Assembly (NCBI GenBank): GCA_013398055.1
Contig: VZRS01002379.1
Span: 59,169 to 123,168 of the forward strand
Origin: Ifrita kowaldi
Lineage: Eukaryota > Chordata > Aves > Passeriformes > Cinclosomatidae
Direction: 5' to 3'
Length of the DNA stretch: 64,000 bases
Made by a program: the position numbers and the translations under genes. Under the pieces are notes generated by a model that did no database searches, was not told where the DNA came from, and was given only the letters and a program-made list of their open reading frames with translations. How positions within the stretch are numbered: the first letter of the stretch is position 1; each line of letters opens with the position of its first letter. Below are positions 1 to 11,300 of this stretch, in pieces.

Positions 1-1953
1 ATTGCAAAATCAGCCTTGGAGAACCCAGATCTGCCTTTTCCTGTGGATGGACAATCCAGGAGGGATCAGGAGCCCTGTGGCTGTCCCAGAGCTCCTTGAA
101 CAGGGTCATTTCCCTCTTTCACATGCTCCCCAGCTGCATTTTAGCCCCCAGCAAAGACCTGGGACCATTTCCCTGCTGGATGTGCCCCTCCTTTCAGGGC
201 AGTGTTTTCATCCCAAACCCTTGTGTGAGGTTTAAGTGGATGAATCCATGGATCTGCCAGAGCTCTATTCCGGTGTCTTCCAGTGGTGTTTTCCCTCTCT
301 GACATTTCCCACACGTGTTTACTGCGCAGCTTCTTCCCTGCACAGGCTGTATCCTCGTTATCACATGAAATAATGTTTTATTGGGAGAAAGATCCTCTCA
401 GAAACACACTGGAGGTACCTAAGCTGCCTGTTTCTCCCCGAATCCTCAGCTTTCTTTCATCAGGACGGTTTTGTTGAGATGATATTGCCTCTCCTGGGTG
501 TCATTCACGGGAGCTCCGCAGTGGTGATGAATAAAACAACTGTGGCCAGACTGCAATAAATTAATTGCAGCGTTTTATGTGAGTAAGAGAATGGGCAGGA
601 GACCTGAGACTGAAACCCAAATCTGCCTCTGAATCTGTGGTTGAAAGACTGGTCTGAAAAAGAGAAAAGAAGTCAGAGTGGGAAGAGGGGGTTTGGGGGG
701 AAAATAAACCCAAGGCAGCCCAGCACGTTGTGGTTTCTAACAAGCAATTTGGAGTCTCCATTTCCAGCCAGCCAAGTACATGGAAGATCTGAATTTCTAA
801 TTTAGCCACTGCATGTTATGTTTTATGAGATGCAGAAAGTTTTTATGGATCTGTGTCTCTGCCTTTTATTGGCTGGAAACTGATTGTGGAGCTGCACTTC
901 AGGAGCCCTCCAAAAACCCAGGGCCAGGAGGGAGATGCCAATCTCTGCCTCCAGCTTTTGTTTTGGCTCAGGGAGGATCTGAGCTGCCGCTCTGCTGCTG
1001 CAGGTCACTGCTGGCACAGACAGATTTCACCTTCCAGGTGTGCTGCAGCTCCCAGCCTTGCTTTATTAAGCACCACTTTAATCTTAGTCTGCACTGGGAA
1101 GGCTGAATTTTGTCCAGTTTAGTGGAATATTTAATGAATTCACCAGTCACAAAAATGGAATCCGTGGAGAGGAGAGACAACCTGTGCTGGAATCCGGGGT
1201 GCAGTGGGGTGTGCAGGATCATCCTCCTGCTCAGGGCCAGCAGCCAGTCCCGGTGGGGAAGCAATCCTGGGAATCAAAGGTGGGCATTGCTTCAGATCTC
1301 ACCATCCAGCCCTAACCCACCAGGAGTTTTGGCACCAAATTATCAGATCCACGACTTTGCCAAATTAAATTCAAACTTAATGCTGTCAGTGAGTATTGGG
1401 CAAGGGAGCCTTGTGCTCTGGGATGTGCCATGACTTGGAGTCCTGACTAAATTTAGGCTCTGGTTGTGCAACCAGGATCATTTTCCAGAGAGATTTCAGG
1501 GATTAACTGGCCTGGTAAATCCTGTGGGGTGGGAACCATTTTACATCTGTACCACAGCAGAATATTCATTTATTAATTACTGCTGCTGTGAGGGGATGAA
1601 CAGGTTTGCTCTGCTCTCCCTCCTTCAGACCTGAAAAGCAAATTTTTCACTCATTTTTATAAGGACAGCATGTTCCAAATTGTATCCTTTTTAACATTAA
1701 CAAATTAATCTGAAATATTAACGCATGCAGCATTCCCAGGACAAATATTGCTGATTATTCACTGATTTCCCAATCAAGGGTAAAGCCCACATTGCTATTT
1801 TTAAGTTACTGATATTTTTACCTATTAGGGCATTGCCACAATCCAGATTTTTAATATGGGGGTGGTGACTGTTTTAGATATTTTGAATTTTGTGTCTGAA
1901 CCCCTGACGTTTGACAGTTTCAAGTGAGCACCTAACAATTTTCTGCAGGATTT
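1..1953. other. unique non-coding DNA, no gene supported
   Basis: Open frames reach only about 107 codons, overlap one another on both strands and match no family I recognise. I see no interspersed repeat, tRNA or promoter. The sequence is of mixed composition, with AT-rich runs around 1550-1900. Confidence 0.6.
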
Positions 1954-1999
1954 ATCCGTGAATAAATCAGAGATTCATCTGTGAATAAATCAGAGAATC
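1954..1999. repeat. 23-bp tandem repeat, 2 copies
   Basis: Two adjacent 23-bp units (1954-1976 and 1977-1999) share the core GTGAATAAATCAGAGA and differ at two positions. This is a simple local duplication with no evident function. Confidence 0.85.
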
Positions 2000-3269
2000 A
2001 GATACAGTTCAGGATCTCACTGCCAGACAGGGAAGAATCGGTGTCCTCAGCTTCCCATGGAAATAAATCAAAAAAATAAACCAGAAATGTAGGAATTGAG
2101 AGGGGAGAGAAAGCCCCGATTGCTCGAACCTTTCTTTTTTGAATTTTAAAGCCTTCCTGAGCTGACTGGCGAATGCTTTTCCCAGCATTTCGGGCCAGGC
2201 TGGGAATTTGGGAGGTGGGATTTGGTGCGGGGAGTTATGAAGTGTGCGGAGCAGTGATGATGGGCAGGCAACAGCTCCTGGTGGTAATTCCAGGGATGGA
2301 ATTGGGGCTCAAAGCAGAGCAGCCTCCCTGGTTTCACAGGAGCTGGGATGCCGGCAGCACATCAGGCAGCGCCTCTGGATTACCTGGGATCGCTCCCAGG
2401 CTCCGGCTCCGCCTTTCCCAGAGGGATCCCAGCGTCAGGAAAGCCTCGGGATGTTGGCTCAGCCACGGGGAGGGGAAATGGGTCCTGCTGGAGCTGCACA
2501 GGACACGGGGAAAGTTCTCCAGTTGGGAGAGGGGAGACGAGCTGGCACCGAGCCCCAATCCCAACTTTCCAAACTGGAGTTTCAGGGGGATTTTTATGTC
2601 AAGTTTTCCTTTCTTTGGGTGGAATGGTTCAGGCACTTCGGGAATGTGTGGCCAGGGAGTTACAGGACCCTGCCACATCCCAGCCCTCCTGCTCTGCTCC
2701 AGACTCCCTCTCCCCACAGTGCAGCGTTTCCCTCTGGAGAATCCGTAAAGAAAACTGTCATAGAAAGCCAGTTCCTCCTCTTTTTGGGAAAAAACCCACA
2801 ACTTTCTTTCTCCTTCACAGCGGGAACCCCGTCCTGTAAACACAAGGCAGCCCTGTCGAAACATTGGGAATAAGATTTTATCTATTTTCCTTGGATGTGG
2901 CCCCCCGTGCCCCCTCCTTTGTGGATCGTGGTTAAAGTGATAATGAGTAAATCCTGGGATTCCTCCAAAAATTTCAGCCAGCACTGGAATTGTGCACAGA
3001 TACCCCAAAAAATCCATGCCCACAGATTGCCAGCACCCTGATTTTAGCAAAAAGGATCCGTGGGGACCCCCTGCCAGAGGCTGTAAACATGGAATTAAAA
3101 AAGGGAATGTTAAATGGGGATAATCTTATGTTTCTACAGAGCTTTTCATCCAGGGAGAGCCCACCTGCTCTGGAAGTCACTGCTCATGGATAACCAGGGG
3201 GAGATTTAGGGCAGGCAGGGAAAAATCCTAAACTCAGTGGGAAAATCCAGGCATCCCCCAAAATAACCT
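2000..3269. other. GC-moderate non-coding DNA
   Basis: Long open frames occur on both strands over the same bases: about 238 codons on the minus strand at 2334-3050 and about 209 codons on the plus strand at 2244-2873. Mutual shadowing like this is what low stop density in GC-rich DNA produces. Neither frame shows a recognisable domain, so no gene is called. Confidence 0.55.
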
Positions 3270-3550
3270 CTGTACGAGAAGCACTGACCGAGAAAGCGTC
3301 GAGGCTGCAGAACGTGCAGGGGATGATTTCTGTGACAGAGAAACTCCAGGGAAGATCAAAACAACCCTCAAGGATCGAGGGAATGAGGGCGTTTTTTCCA
3401 GCCCCGCTCGGGCGTGCTGACGGGGCTGTCAGAGCACCGAGGGCTCGTGCGAGGACGGTTTCCATTTGTAACGTTCATTCGGCCATAAATCCTCCAGCTC
3501 GGATCCCGAGGCCAGCTCCGTGCCATTCCCTCATGGCAAATGTTCCCGAG
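3270..3550. promoter_or_regulatory. CpG-enriched cluster (weak)
   Basis: By hand count about 15 CpG dinucleotides fall between 3361 and 3550, with another four at 3273-3302, while the flanks are CpG-poor as is normal for vertebrate DNA. It could be a small unmethylated element or a GC-biased patch. No TATA box, initiator or following exon is recognisable. Confidence 0.3.
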
Positions 3551-4984
3551 GCTCCAAATATCCCAGGGGTTGGTGGGGGTCACGGAAGGGGAGGTGAAAA
3601 GAAAATGATGGAATTGGCTGAGTTGGAATTGATTGAATTTTAACTTCTTGGACAAGGTGAAAGTTGGTGGTGTTGAGTTGGTGGGAGCTGAAGTTTGGAT
3701 GGATTAAAGCCCAGTTTTCCCATCACCTTCTCTTGGGATATCCATTCCCAGGAGCCTCAGTTTCCCAGCCCAAAGGAGGGAAAAGGGGACACCACAGGAG
3801 GGGACAAGTGCCTGGGTACCCTTCCAAAACCCATGGAGATTTTCCTTCCAAACAGACTCTTTTTAGGCATTTAATGAAATATTTTAGCTGTCAGTAAAGA
3901 CGAGAAACCTTTAATGTTTTCCAGGATGTATTTTTTATTTAAGAAAAATCGGATTTTCTCCAGAAAACCAGGCATTTTGTTGGGATATTTTAATTTTCTC
4001 AAACCCCAGTGTTTCTGTCAAAGACCAGCCCTGGTTGTTTGGTGGAAAAGGAGCCAAGGAGTGCTGGGAAGGCTTAATGGGATCAGTTCTTAGCTCAGAC
4101 TTTGCTCTGAACATCCCTTAAATCAGTTCTAAATAACACTTCAGGGCAGCCTAATGAACTATTTATTTATTCATTGATTCCTCTTTAAATAAATTTGATG
4201 GAGGTTGATAGAAAGTTCTTTTTCCTCCTCTTATTCTGTTTTAAATTTGTAGGAACATCTTGCTCTCCTGTGGCACCCCAGAGAGCAGATCCTTCACTTT
4301 TATTTATCATTAGGATTCATCACTTTTTTTGGAAAAAACTCCATGTTCCCTCCCTGCTCCTTCCCCTTGATTTTTTAGGAAACTCAGGCACGTAAAAGCA
4401 AAACAGAGGAGCAAAGCAAAGCACACTCAGCACTAATTTGGCAACGGGAGGAACGCACTAAAACAGCTTTTATTGTTGAAAACTCAGCCTGGAGTTTTCC
4501 TCCTATAAAAACAACAAACCTCGGTGACATTTGCTGGAAGTTCTCATGAATTCCATTGCGCAGGAGATGGAGTTGGACTGGAGCAGGTCTGGAAAACCAG
4601 CCCAGCTCGAGCAGTGCTGTCATGGAACCAGGGCTCTGATTCCCACTTGGAGAAGGGGCTCTGGTGGTGCAACAGCTCCGCAGTTCCCGAGGCTGCCCCA
4701 GGGATTTGAATGTCAAATTTGGGTTGAAGTCGTGCTGGGCTGAGCGTGCTCCGAGAGGATTTGGAGCTCCTGGCCTGGAGGGACCCTTTGGATGAGGAGG
4801 AAGGGTTTGCTTAGTGGAGAAAAGCTTTAATCTGCTGGAGGGGTGAAAAATTCCTGATGGAGATCCTCTGCTCCTGGAATCAGTGGATTTTAGCCCATTT
4901 TGGTGGGACCAGGATGGATTGTAGCCATGGAGTGTAAAGGCCACTGGGTTTTGGCTGCCTGGCAAAGGAGAAGCTTTGTTGAGG
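3551..4984. other. unique non-coding DNA, no gene supported
   Basis: The stretch is AT-rich from about 3850 to 4400. The 250-codon minus-strand open frame (4384-5136) exists mainly because its end runs through the adjacent minisatellite. No domain or splice pattern is seen. Confidence 0.55.
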
Positions 4985-5148
4985 CCACAAAATCCACATA
5001 ATCCACACAAAATCCACAAAACCCACAAAATCCACAAAATCCACAAAATCCACACCATCCACACCATCCACACAATCCACACCATCCACACCATCCACAC
5101 AAAATCCACAAAACCCACAAAATCCACACCATCCACACCTCCACACCC
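4985..5148. repeat. 9-bp C/A-rich minisatellite, about 18 units
   Basis: Units of the form CCACAAAAT and CCACACCAT repeat with small length variants: 11 bp at 5003-5013 and 5095-5105, and 8 bp at the right end. The whole 164-bp array has no G on the plus strand. Because the unit is a multiple of three, it opens a frame reading Ile-His-Thr/Lys repeats on the plus strand and Trp/Cys/Phe-rich repeats on the minus strand; these are by-products of the array. A decayed unit persists near 5163. Confidence 0.95.
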
Positions 5149-5510
5149 AGGGGTTCTCTCACCTCCACACCGAGGGATTCTCTGCTTCCCTCCGAAGGAT
5201 TTGCCCGCTGATATCCCACATTTTGGTTGGGAAAGCTTCTCCCCATGATCTTACCTCAAAAGGATAACAGATCCCGTGTTTCTGCTCACTGTGGAGAGTT
5301 CTTTGTCTCCGTGGCATTTCAAAAACTCACAGGGAGTGAAGGGAATCATTCAATACTCGACTCACATCTCAAACGAAAGTAATTACATGTGGGAATAATT
5401 AATGTGGACTCTCCCAACCATTTCGGTGCCCCCTTCACTCCTGCTCCAAATGGCTTCGTTTGGATCCACTCAGAATCTGTCCTTTTGTAAAGTTTGGATT
5501 TAAGGTTAGA
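5149..5510. other. non-coding flank of minisatellite
   Basis: Unique sequence with no open frame of note and no interspersed repeat that I can recognise. Confidence 0.5.
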
Positions 5511-5548
5511 AAAATAATAATGATAATAATAACAATAATGATAATAAA
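5511..5548. repeat. ATA/ATG-type imperfect microsatellite
   Basis: Imperfect (AAT)n-like tract with interspersed ATG and AAC units, followed by a further AT-rich run to about 5580. Confidence 0.8.
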
Positions 5549-7448
5549 TTTTTAAAAATTTTGATCATTTAATAATTTAATGTTTTCAGTCAGCTACAGG
5601 GAGCTCTTGTGTTTAGTTTTGCAGAAATGGAAGTGTTTAGACATCCCTTTGTTGGACTCCAACCAGGTGCAGGTCACCAGATTGATGTTGGTTGGTGTTT
5701 TCAGTGTCCACAAGGTGATTTTTGCTCCTTTTAAAGGAGAAGAAGGTGCCTGAGGCAGCTCCAGCAGCTGGTGAGGGAGCTGAATGGTTCCCAAAAATGT
5801 GTCCTTGCAGGGAAAACTCCACCCCAGCAGCTGCTCTGCTCCCTGCTTCAGACTCAGCTGGGAGAGAGGATCAAACCCTGAAGGCAGCTGAGGGACAACA
5901 TCCCAAAAATCAGCCTGGCCAAGGAGCTCTCAGAGCACTGCATGGAGCTGCAGGTGGAATAATAAATCAATCAATCAATAAATCAGGGAATAAATACCTA
6001 AATAAATCAGGGAAGAATGGAAGAGGTGGAGAAATAGGCCTGGTGGCTTTCCACCAGCTGGGTAACCCCGAGGCACTCTGCATGTCCAGCATGGAAAGCC
6101 CAGTTTGGAGCTGGGATGTGGGAATGGGGAGGGTCTGCTGGTTTTGCAGGGCTGGATTGGTCAGAAACCTTATGAAATTTGTCACATTTTTTAAGGATGA
6201 GGGGAAGAATAGAAACCACGAGTGAAACCCTACCCAGCACCACAGATAACTACAAAGGGAGCTCGGCCTCAGGGGTTTTGGGCTGTCTCTCCCCTGCCCT
6301 GCTTTAAATCCTTCTCCTGTTTGCCTCAGCTTAGCCCCAAAATACGTCAGAGATTCCCAGGAGACTTTTCTGCCCTGGAATGGCCTCGTGCTTCCTGCAA
6401 GGCTCTGTCTGCTCCCTCATCCTCAGGGCCTGTGGGCACTGTGGGTTTTTGCTCTCAGACTCTCCCTGTAAATCCCCATTTTCCCAGGAATACATCCCAG
6501 GCAGGCATTTGCTCTCAGATATTCACTTTGCCCCCTTGCAAGGTGCAGGTTTTGCATGAAATTATCAGCTTGACCAAGAAATTTGTCGCTTCATTCCCAT
6601 TTTTCTGTCCTGAAGGAAAGCAAGTGCCCCTCAGCATCAGGGGGAGAATTCGGTGTCCCCTGCTCAACCCAGGGGTTTCCCTCCAGATTGATTGATTTAT
6701 TTCTGTTCATTTGGGTTCACTGTCTCAGATATTCCCTGCCCCTCACATGTTGAAAACTACAGCCACGCTTCCAGTAGGGCCTAAATCACTGCTGGAACTC
6801 CTTGGGAATTTTAGCAGCCAAGGTGAACTTTTTAGAGCACCAATTTTCTTAAAGCCTGATGTTCCTGTGGTTTTTGAGGGAAAAAACCAAACAACTCGGA
6901 CCTCTTATCACAAGAATTGTTGTTTTCTGCACTGTGATCACTGTCTGGCCCTCACCAGGACTGGGACCCAACCTCCTGGGACACTTGGGCAGGGTCAGTT
7001 TTCCACCATGTAGGCAGGAATTCTGTCAGCACCGACGTGATTTCCCACACATCCCAGGATCCCGCTGCCCTCCAGCTCTCCTGGAGCTCACAGGGTATTT
7101 CATGGAATGTATAGAATCCATATAAACCTTCCAGATCCGGGAAATCTCCTATGGACTGGGGCTGCCATTGTTCCACTCAGACACACCACAAACCTCACAG
7201 AGTCTGTGGTTGATCCAGCCCAGTGCACTCAGACGTGTTCCTTTCCAAGCAGCCCTTGGACATTCTGGAATGTGCAACATTCCTGCGCCGCCGCTCCCCG
7301 GGGAGAGACCTCGCTCACCTGAGGAGCCCTGGAACACCTCCGCCACCCTGAAACCCAGCTGAGGATCAGGTGGAGTTACTCTAAAATTGGAAATGTTAAA
7401 ATGGGATCTTCATCCAGCCTTCTGGATTATTAAAATCCAAAAATCTGG
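5549..7448. other. unique non-coding DNA with short AATC tract
   Basis: It contains a short imperfect (AATC/AAATC)n tract at 5959-6014. Open frames of up to 167 codons (5722-6225) show no recognisable domain, and their low-complexity middle reads through the AATC tract. No gene is supported. Confidence 0.55.
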
Positions 7449-7510
7449 GTTGTTTTTTGTTTGTTTGTTTGTTTCTTGGGTTTTTTTGTTTTATTTTGTT
7501 TTGTTTTCTT
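7449..7510. repeat. (GTTT)n / T-rich low-complexity tract
   Basis: Four perfect GTTT units are followed by imperfect TTTTG and ATTTTG units. Confidence 0.85.
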
Positions 7511-9829
7511 AACAAAATGGTTTTGAATAGAAGGATTTTTAAAAAAATGGGCTTTTCATTTATAAAACAGAGCAATGTTTAAATTCTGTGCCTGCAGACC
7601 AGTCCAGGACTGAGACAAATTTTGCATCCCTCAAGTCCCTTGGAAGCAGAAGGGGCTGCAAGTCTGCGAGTTTTTCATCCGAACATCCCCACTGGAAGCA
7701 CTTGAATGAGGTTGTCTTTGTGCAAGAGCATTTCAGAATCAGAGTGGAGGTGCAGATACCTGACCCTTAAAAGAACTGGATTCTGTTTGCTTCCCTCATG
7801 AAGTACAGCAGCACGTGGATTGATTTGGCAGCTGAATTCCAGCCTGAGTTTGGAAACTGGGGGATCTTCTCTTTGATTTCCTGCTTTCTGTGCATTAAAG
7901 TCCTTCTCCCGCTTCATTCCCCACCTGTAAAATCCAAGTTTTGTTGGGAGTTTTGTTAAAAACAACAGGCTAAAACTCAAGAGGTCCTCAGGTGGTGTTG
8001 TAAGGCAGGAATGGACGTCCTGCAAACCTCAGGTGGCCAGACAGAAATTGCCCGTGGGACAACAGAGCCTCAGGAAGCTCCTGGAGCTCAAATAAACACT
8101 CCAGAGCAGTTGCTTGGACACCCTCCTGCAAACCTGCAAAACAAGGGTGGAAACCTCGTGAGCTGCTCCGTGCCCAGGTTAGAAATAGGAAATTCTGGTT
8201 CATGGTGTTACAGCTCCTCTCCTCATGACCATGACTCAGGAGAGCAGCAAAAAACCCCATAAAATGGAGACAGTGAAGCTGGACACCCCTCCCAGTAAAG
8301 GGGTTTAAAGTGTTCAGGGATGAACTTTGGCAGAAATCTTGGAGGCTGAGGCAGGACACGAGGGCTCCCTGCTCAAAACCGACACTGGGTTCTTCCTTAT
8401 CACATTTGGCCTTTTATTTATTAAGTCCTCCAGCATCAAGTTGCTGGCCTGGGTCTGGAGCAGGAGGTGGGACCTCCATTGCTGCTTAGTCTTTCTAGGA
8501 AAACGGGCATGGTATGAAAGCATTGGGATCCTTAATTGGCCTCATTAAAGGCTCTGGCCATCTGGACCTCACTCATTCTAATTAGTCATCAATAGGGCGG
8601 TGATTTAGTCATGAAAAAACGGGGGAAAAAAGCCACCTCCACTCTGTCAGCTCTGCCTTTCCTCAGCTTTTACACACCAGGCTGAGGGGGGGATGTGCTC
8701 CCAACAGCAGCTCCGGTTTTGGCAGGGTCACTCCACCCGAGAGCCGTGGAAGTCTGGAGAGGATGGAACTAAATGTGGCAAAGAAATCAGGAACATGTGA
8801 TTACCCCGCCCTTCCCTCGTCAGCCGGGCTGGCATCCACGCTTCCAAGTGTCATTCCTGTGCAGAAAACCTTGGAGAACACATGGAGAAGGCTGCCAGGC
8901 ATTGCTGGAGTGCTGCTGGAAATCTGGGGCTCTTCACTGGCACCCCCTTCTGTTTCTGAGCAATTCCCCTCTTGCTCTTCCCACAAGGATGGCTCAGGAG
9001 TGGAGGAAAAGGAACCGAGTGACTCCTGCTGCCTCTTTTAGGATTCCCAGATTCACATGTTCCATGTGCTGCCTTTGACTCACCCAGTTTATCCCGGTCA
9101 GAATGACCAGGACACGGCTCCAGGCTGGAGCCTCCCCGTGTTTGCCCATCCTGGGACAGCACAAGCCCAAATAATCCCGGAAAACCACAAAAAGGTGGCT
9201 CAACGAGGATAAATAGGAGAGCCTGGAGCCCAACATTTGCAGCAGTGGGTGGGCAGGACTGGGGAGAAGTGGCCAAAATTGGTGCCTTCAGCACTGGTGA
9301 TGCATCAGGGGATAAATCACACGTGGGTGGTCTTAAAAGCTGAGGAACTTCTAAGGTCGCATTCCCAAAGCTGTCACATCACTCCCAAACGTATCACAAC
9401 TGCTTTGCCTCTCCGAATCTCACCTTCCTGCTCCCGTCTCCATGCTCTTGGACGGTGTCATCCCGAAAATTACGTGTTTAGGGATTGTATCTGAAAATAG
9501 TGATGGAAAATGTGCACAGGCCCGCCATAGGCAGGTGAGGAGAGATTTACTGGCTGATTTTTAGAATGAAATGTCATTATTTTGTACAGATTGTGCCGGG
9601 ATTTAATGAGCCTGAGCTGCTATGACCTGGTTGGGTCCAGGACATTCCCCTGAAATTAGTGACAGCAAGATCCAAACCCCAGGTCTGGTTACAAGCAAAG
9701 CTGGAGGAAGGCTGTTGAATCAGGAAAAAACTGGCTTAGCCACCCCATATATTTGACAGTTAACTTTGTATCTGTATTGAGGAAAAACACCCCAGAAAAG
9801 CGGTTTTTATTGGGCCAGCAAAGGCCCCG
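7511..9829. other. unique non-coding DNA, no gene supported
   Basis: Frames of up to 147 codons occur on both strands at 8760-9300 in overlapping registers without domain similarity. No CR1 tail or RNA gene was found by eye. Confidence 0.55.
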
Positions 9830-10006
9830 GGTTCTGGCCACCTTATTAATAATATTCTTCTGCAGGAGAGGGACGCAGTTCTTTATAAAGATTTATTAAT
9901 AGTCATTATTATTTGCACAGGAGCTTTAATGTGCAGTGAAAGACCTATAAAGACCAGCAACCAAAGGAACTCTTCGATTTCACGCCGATCTGCACTAAGA
10001 AAATAC

Positions 10007-10010
<4 letters not shown>
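9830..10010. promoter_or_regulatory. candidate conserved non-coding element (tentative)
   Basis: This AT-rich stretch has several TTATTAAT and TTTATTAAT-type cores and little repeat character, immediately before a long T tract. AT-rich, non-repetitive blocks of this kind in vertebrate gene deserts are often developmental enhancers. Conservation cannot be judged from one sequence, so the call is an inference. Confidence 0.15.

Positions 10011-10047
<37 letters not shown>
10011..10047. repeat. poly(T) tract, 37 nt
   Basis: An uninterrupted run of 37 T is followed by AAATAATAATAAAA. It could be the reverse-strand tail of a retroposed sequence, but no body of such an insert is recognisable on its left. 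The exact length is likely to be sequencing-sensitive. Confidence 0.95.
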
Positions 10048-10051
<4 letters not shown>

Positions 10052-10366
10052 AATAATAAAACAAAGAGCTTTCAGGAGCAGCCCCAGCAGAAGGCTAATG
10101 TAAAGTGATATATTTGAGCCCCAGGAGGATGGTGTAAGTTACTCTTGCCTCTGAGGCCTGTTTATTGTGTTTGTCTGGTTGCCCTGGGAACCAGCTCACG
10201 CCGTTTCACTTTATTTTCTAATGTTCCTGTAAATGTTAGGTAGGGCCGGGATTTATTATCCACTGTCAACACCTCCGGTGGAACGCGCCGCTCACTGGCG
10301 TTTCCTTGGCACGGAGCCCTCCCTGCTCCCTCAGACCCAAAAACCCCTTTTTTTCCCACTGAAACC
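10048..10366. other. unique non-coding DNA
   Basis: No open frame, repeat or RNA gene could be supported. Confidence 0.5.
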
Positions 10367-10402
10367 TGTGTGAGTGTGAGTGTGCACACGTGTGCGTGTG
10401 CC
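10367..10402. repeat. TG-rich alternating purine-pyrimidine tract with 12-bp palindrome
   Basis: An imperfect (TG)n tract. Positions 10381-10401 alternate purine and pyrimidine without a break, and 10384-10395 (GCACACGTGTGC) is a perfect palindrome centred on the E-box CACGTG. The composition is Z-DNA-prone. Confidence 0.85.
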
Positions 10403-11097
10403 TGGGCATCCCCGTCTGAATCAATAAATCCCAAACTTATTTATTTATCCAGTAAATCCCAAAGGCTTCCCGGAGCCTTTCACAGGGATGGCAAAGGGTG
10501 GCACAGCTGAGCACGGGGGAGCTGGGTGGGAGCTGTGACTCATTATTGGGGTGAGGTGGATATTTAGGGGCTGGGGAAGGAGTGTTTACCAGGAGTGTTT
10601 ATTATCCCAAAGGCAGCAGCGGGATCCTGCTGCTCCTGTCCCCAAAGAGCTCGGGTAATTCGGAGCGATGAATCATCAGAATTATTAGGGCTGGAACGAG
10701 CTGCTTTCCTTTCCTCTCCTCTCCTCCTCCTCTCCTGCAGCAGTCCCTCGGCATGACAGGGCACATTTGGTGGCAGACTGGTGGGTGTGAGGCTTATTTT
10801 TTAATTTGCTTTTTTTGCCTTGGGTGGCACCTCCCAGTCTGACGCGCGGTGTTTCACTGGGGACACTCCTAACCTTTGAAATGTCCAACAACAAATGCAG
10901 TCCTGACTCCCTGAAAAGTGTGGGTTTGGTTCTCCCTATCTTTTCCTTACTCCTGCTTGCAACTGCAGCCTGGTCTGTCCTTCCCATTTCCCTTTCTGTC
11001 CACCTCCTACTTTCCTTTACACAGGAACCCATTCCTGCTCCAGTTCCAGACAGGAATTCCCATCCCCTCTCCATTTTCCCGTCACAGTGCCATACCT
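10403..11097. other. unique non-coding DNA with pyrimidine tract
   Basis: It contains a TCTCC-type pyrimidine tract at 10705-10736. Opposing open frames (166 codons minus, 10685-11185; 138 codons plus, 10806-11222) run into the CR1 tail downstream and match nothing recognisable. Confidence 0.5.
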
Positions 11098-11300
11098 CCC
11101 AGAATTTCTTCACCAAACAGATTGTCAGGCTTTGGAATGTGCTGCCCGGGGAAGTGCTGGAGTCACTATCCCTAGAAGTGTCCATAAATCCTGTGGATGT
11201 GGCACTTGAATATGTGGTTTAATGGTGACCATGGTGGTGCTGGTTTGACTTGATGATCCTAAAGGTCTTACCCAATATTAATGATTCCATGATTCCGTGA
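11098..11300 (+). mobile_element. CR1 LINE 3'-end fragment (older type)
   Basis: A 5'-truncated CR1 tail in plus orientation. Hallmarks in order: AATTTCTTCACCAAACAG, TGTCAGGCTTTGGAATGTGC followed by GCCCGGGGAAGTG, GATGTGGCACTTGAAT, TTGACTTGATGATCCTAAAG, and the terminal 8-bp ATGATTCC-type repeats. The divergence from the CR1 tails I recall, and the TTGGACT-GATGATC type ending, suggest an older subfamily than most copies in the window. Confidence 0.85.

Noticed and set aside
2244..3050. Opposing frames of 209 and 238 codons
   Set aside because: They cover the same bases on opposite strands, as expected of stop-poor GC-rich DNA, and match no family I recognise.
4384..5136. 250-codon minus-strand open frame
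   Set aside because: The N-terminal part is the antisense of the 9-bp minisatellite, which has no stops in this register. The rest shows no domain and is overlapped by other frames.
4985..5148. CRISPR array
   Set aside because: Units are 9 bp with no spacers; this is a minisatellite in a vertebrate genome.
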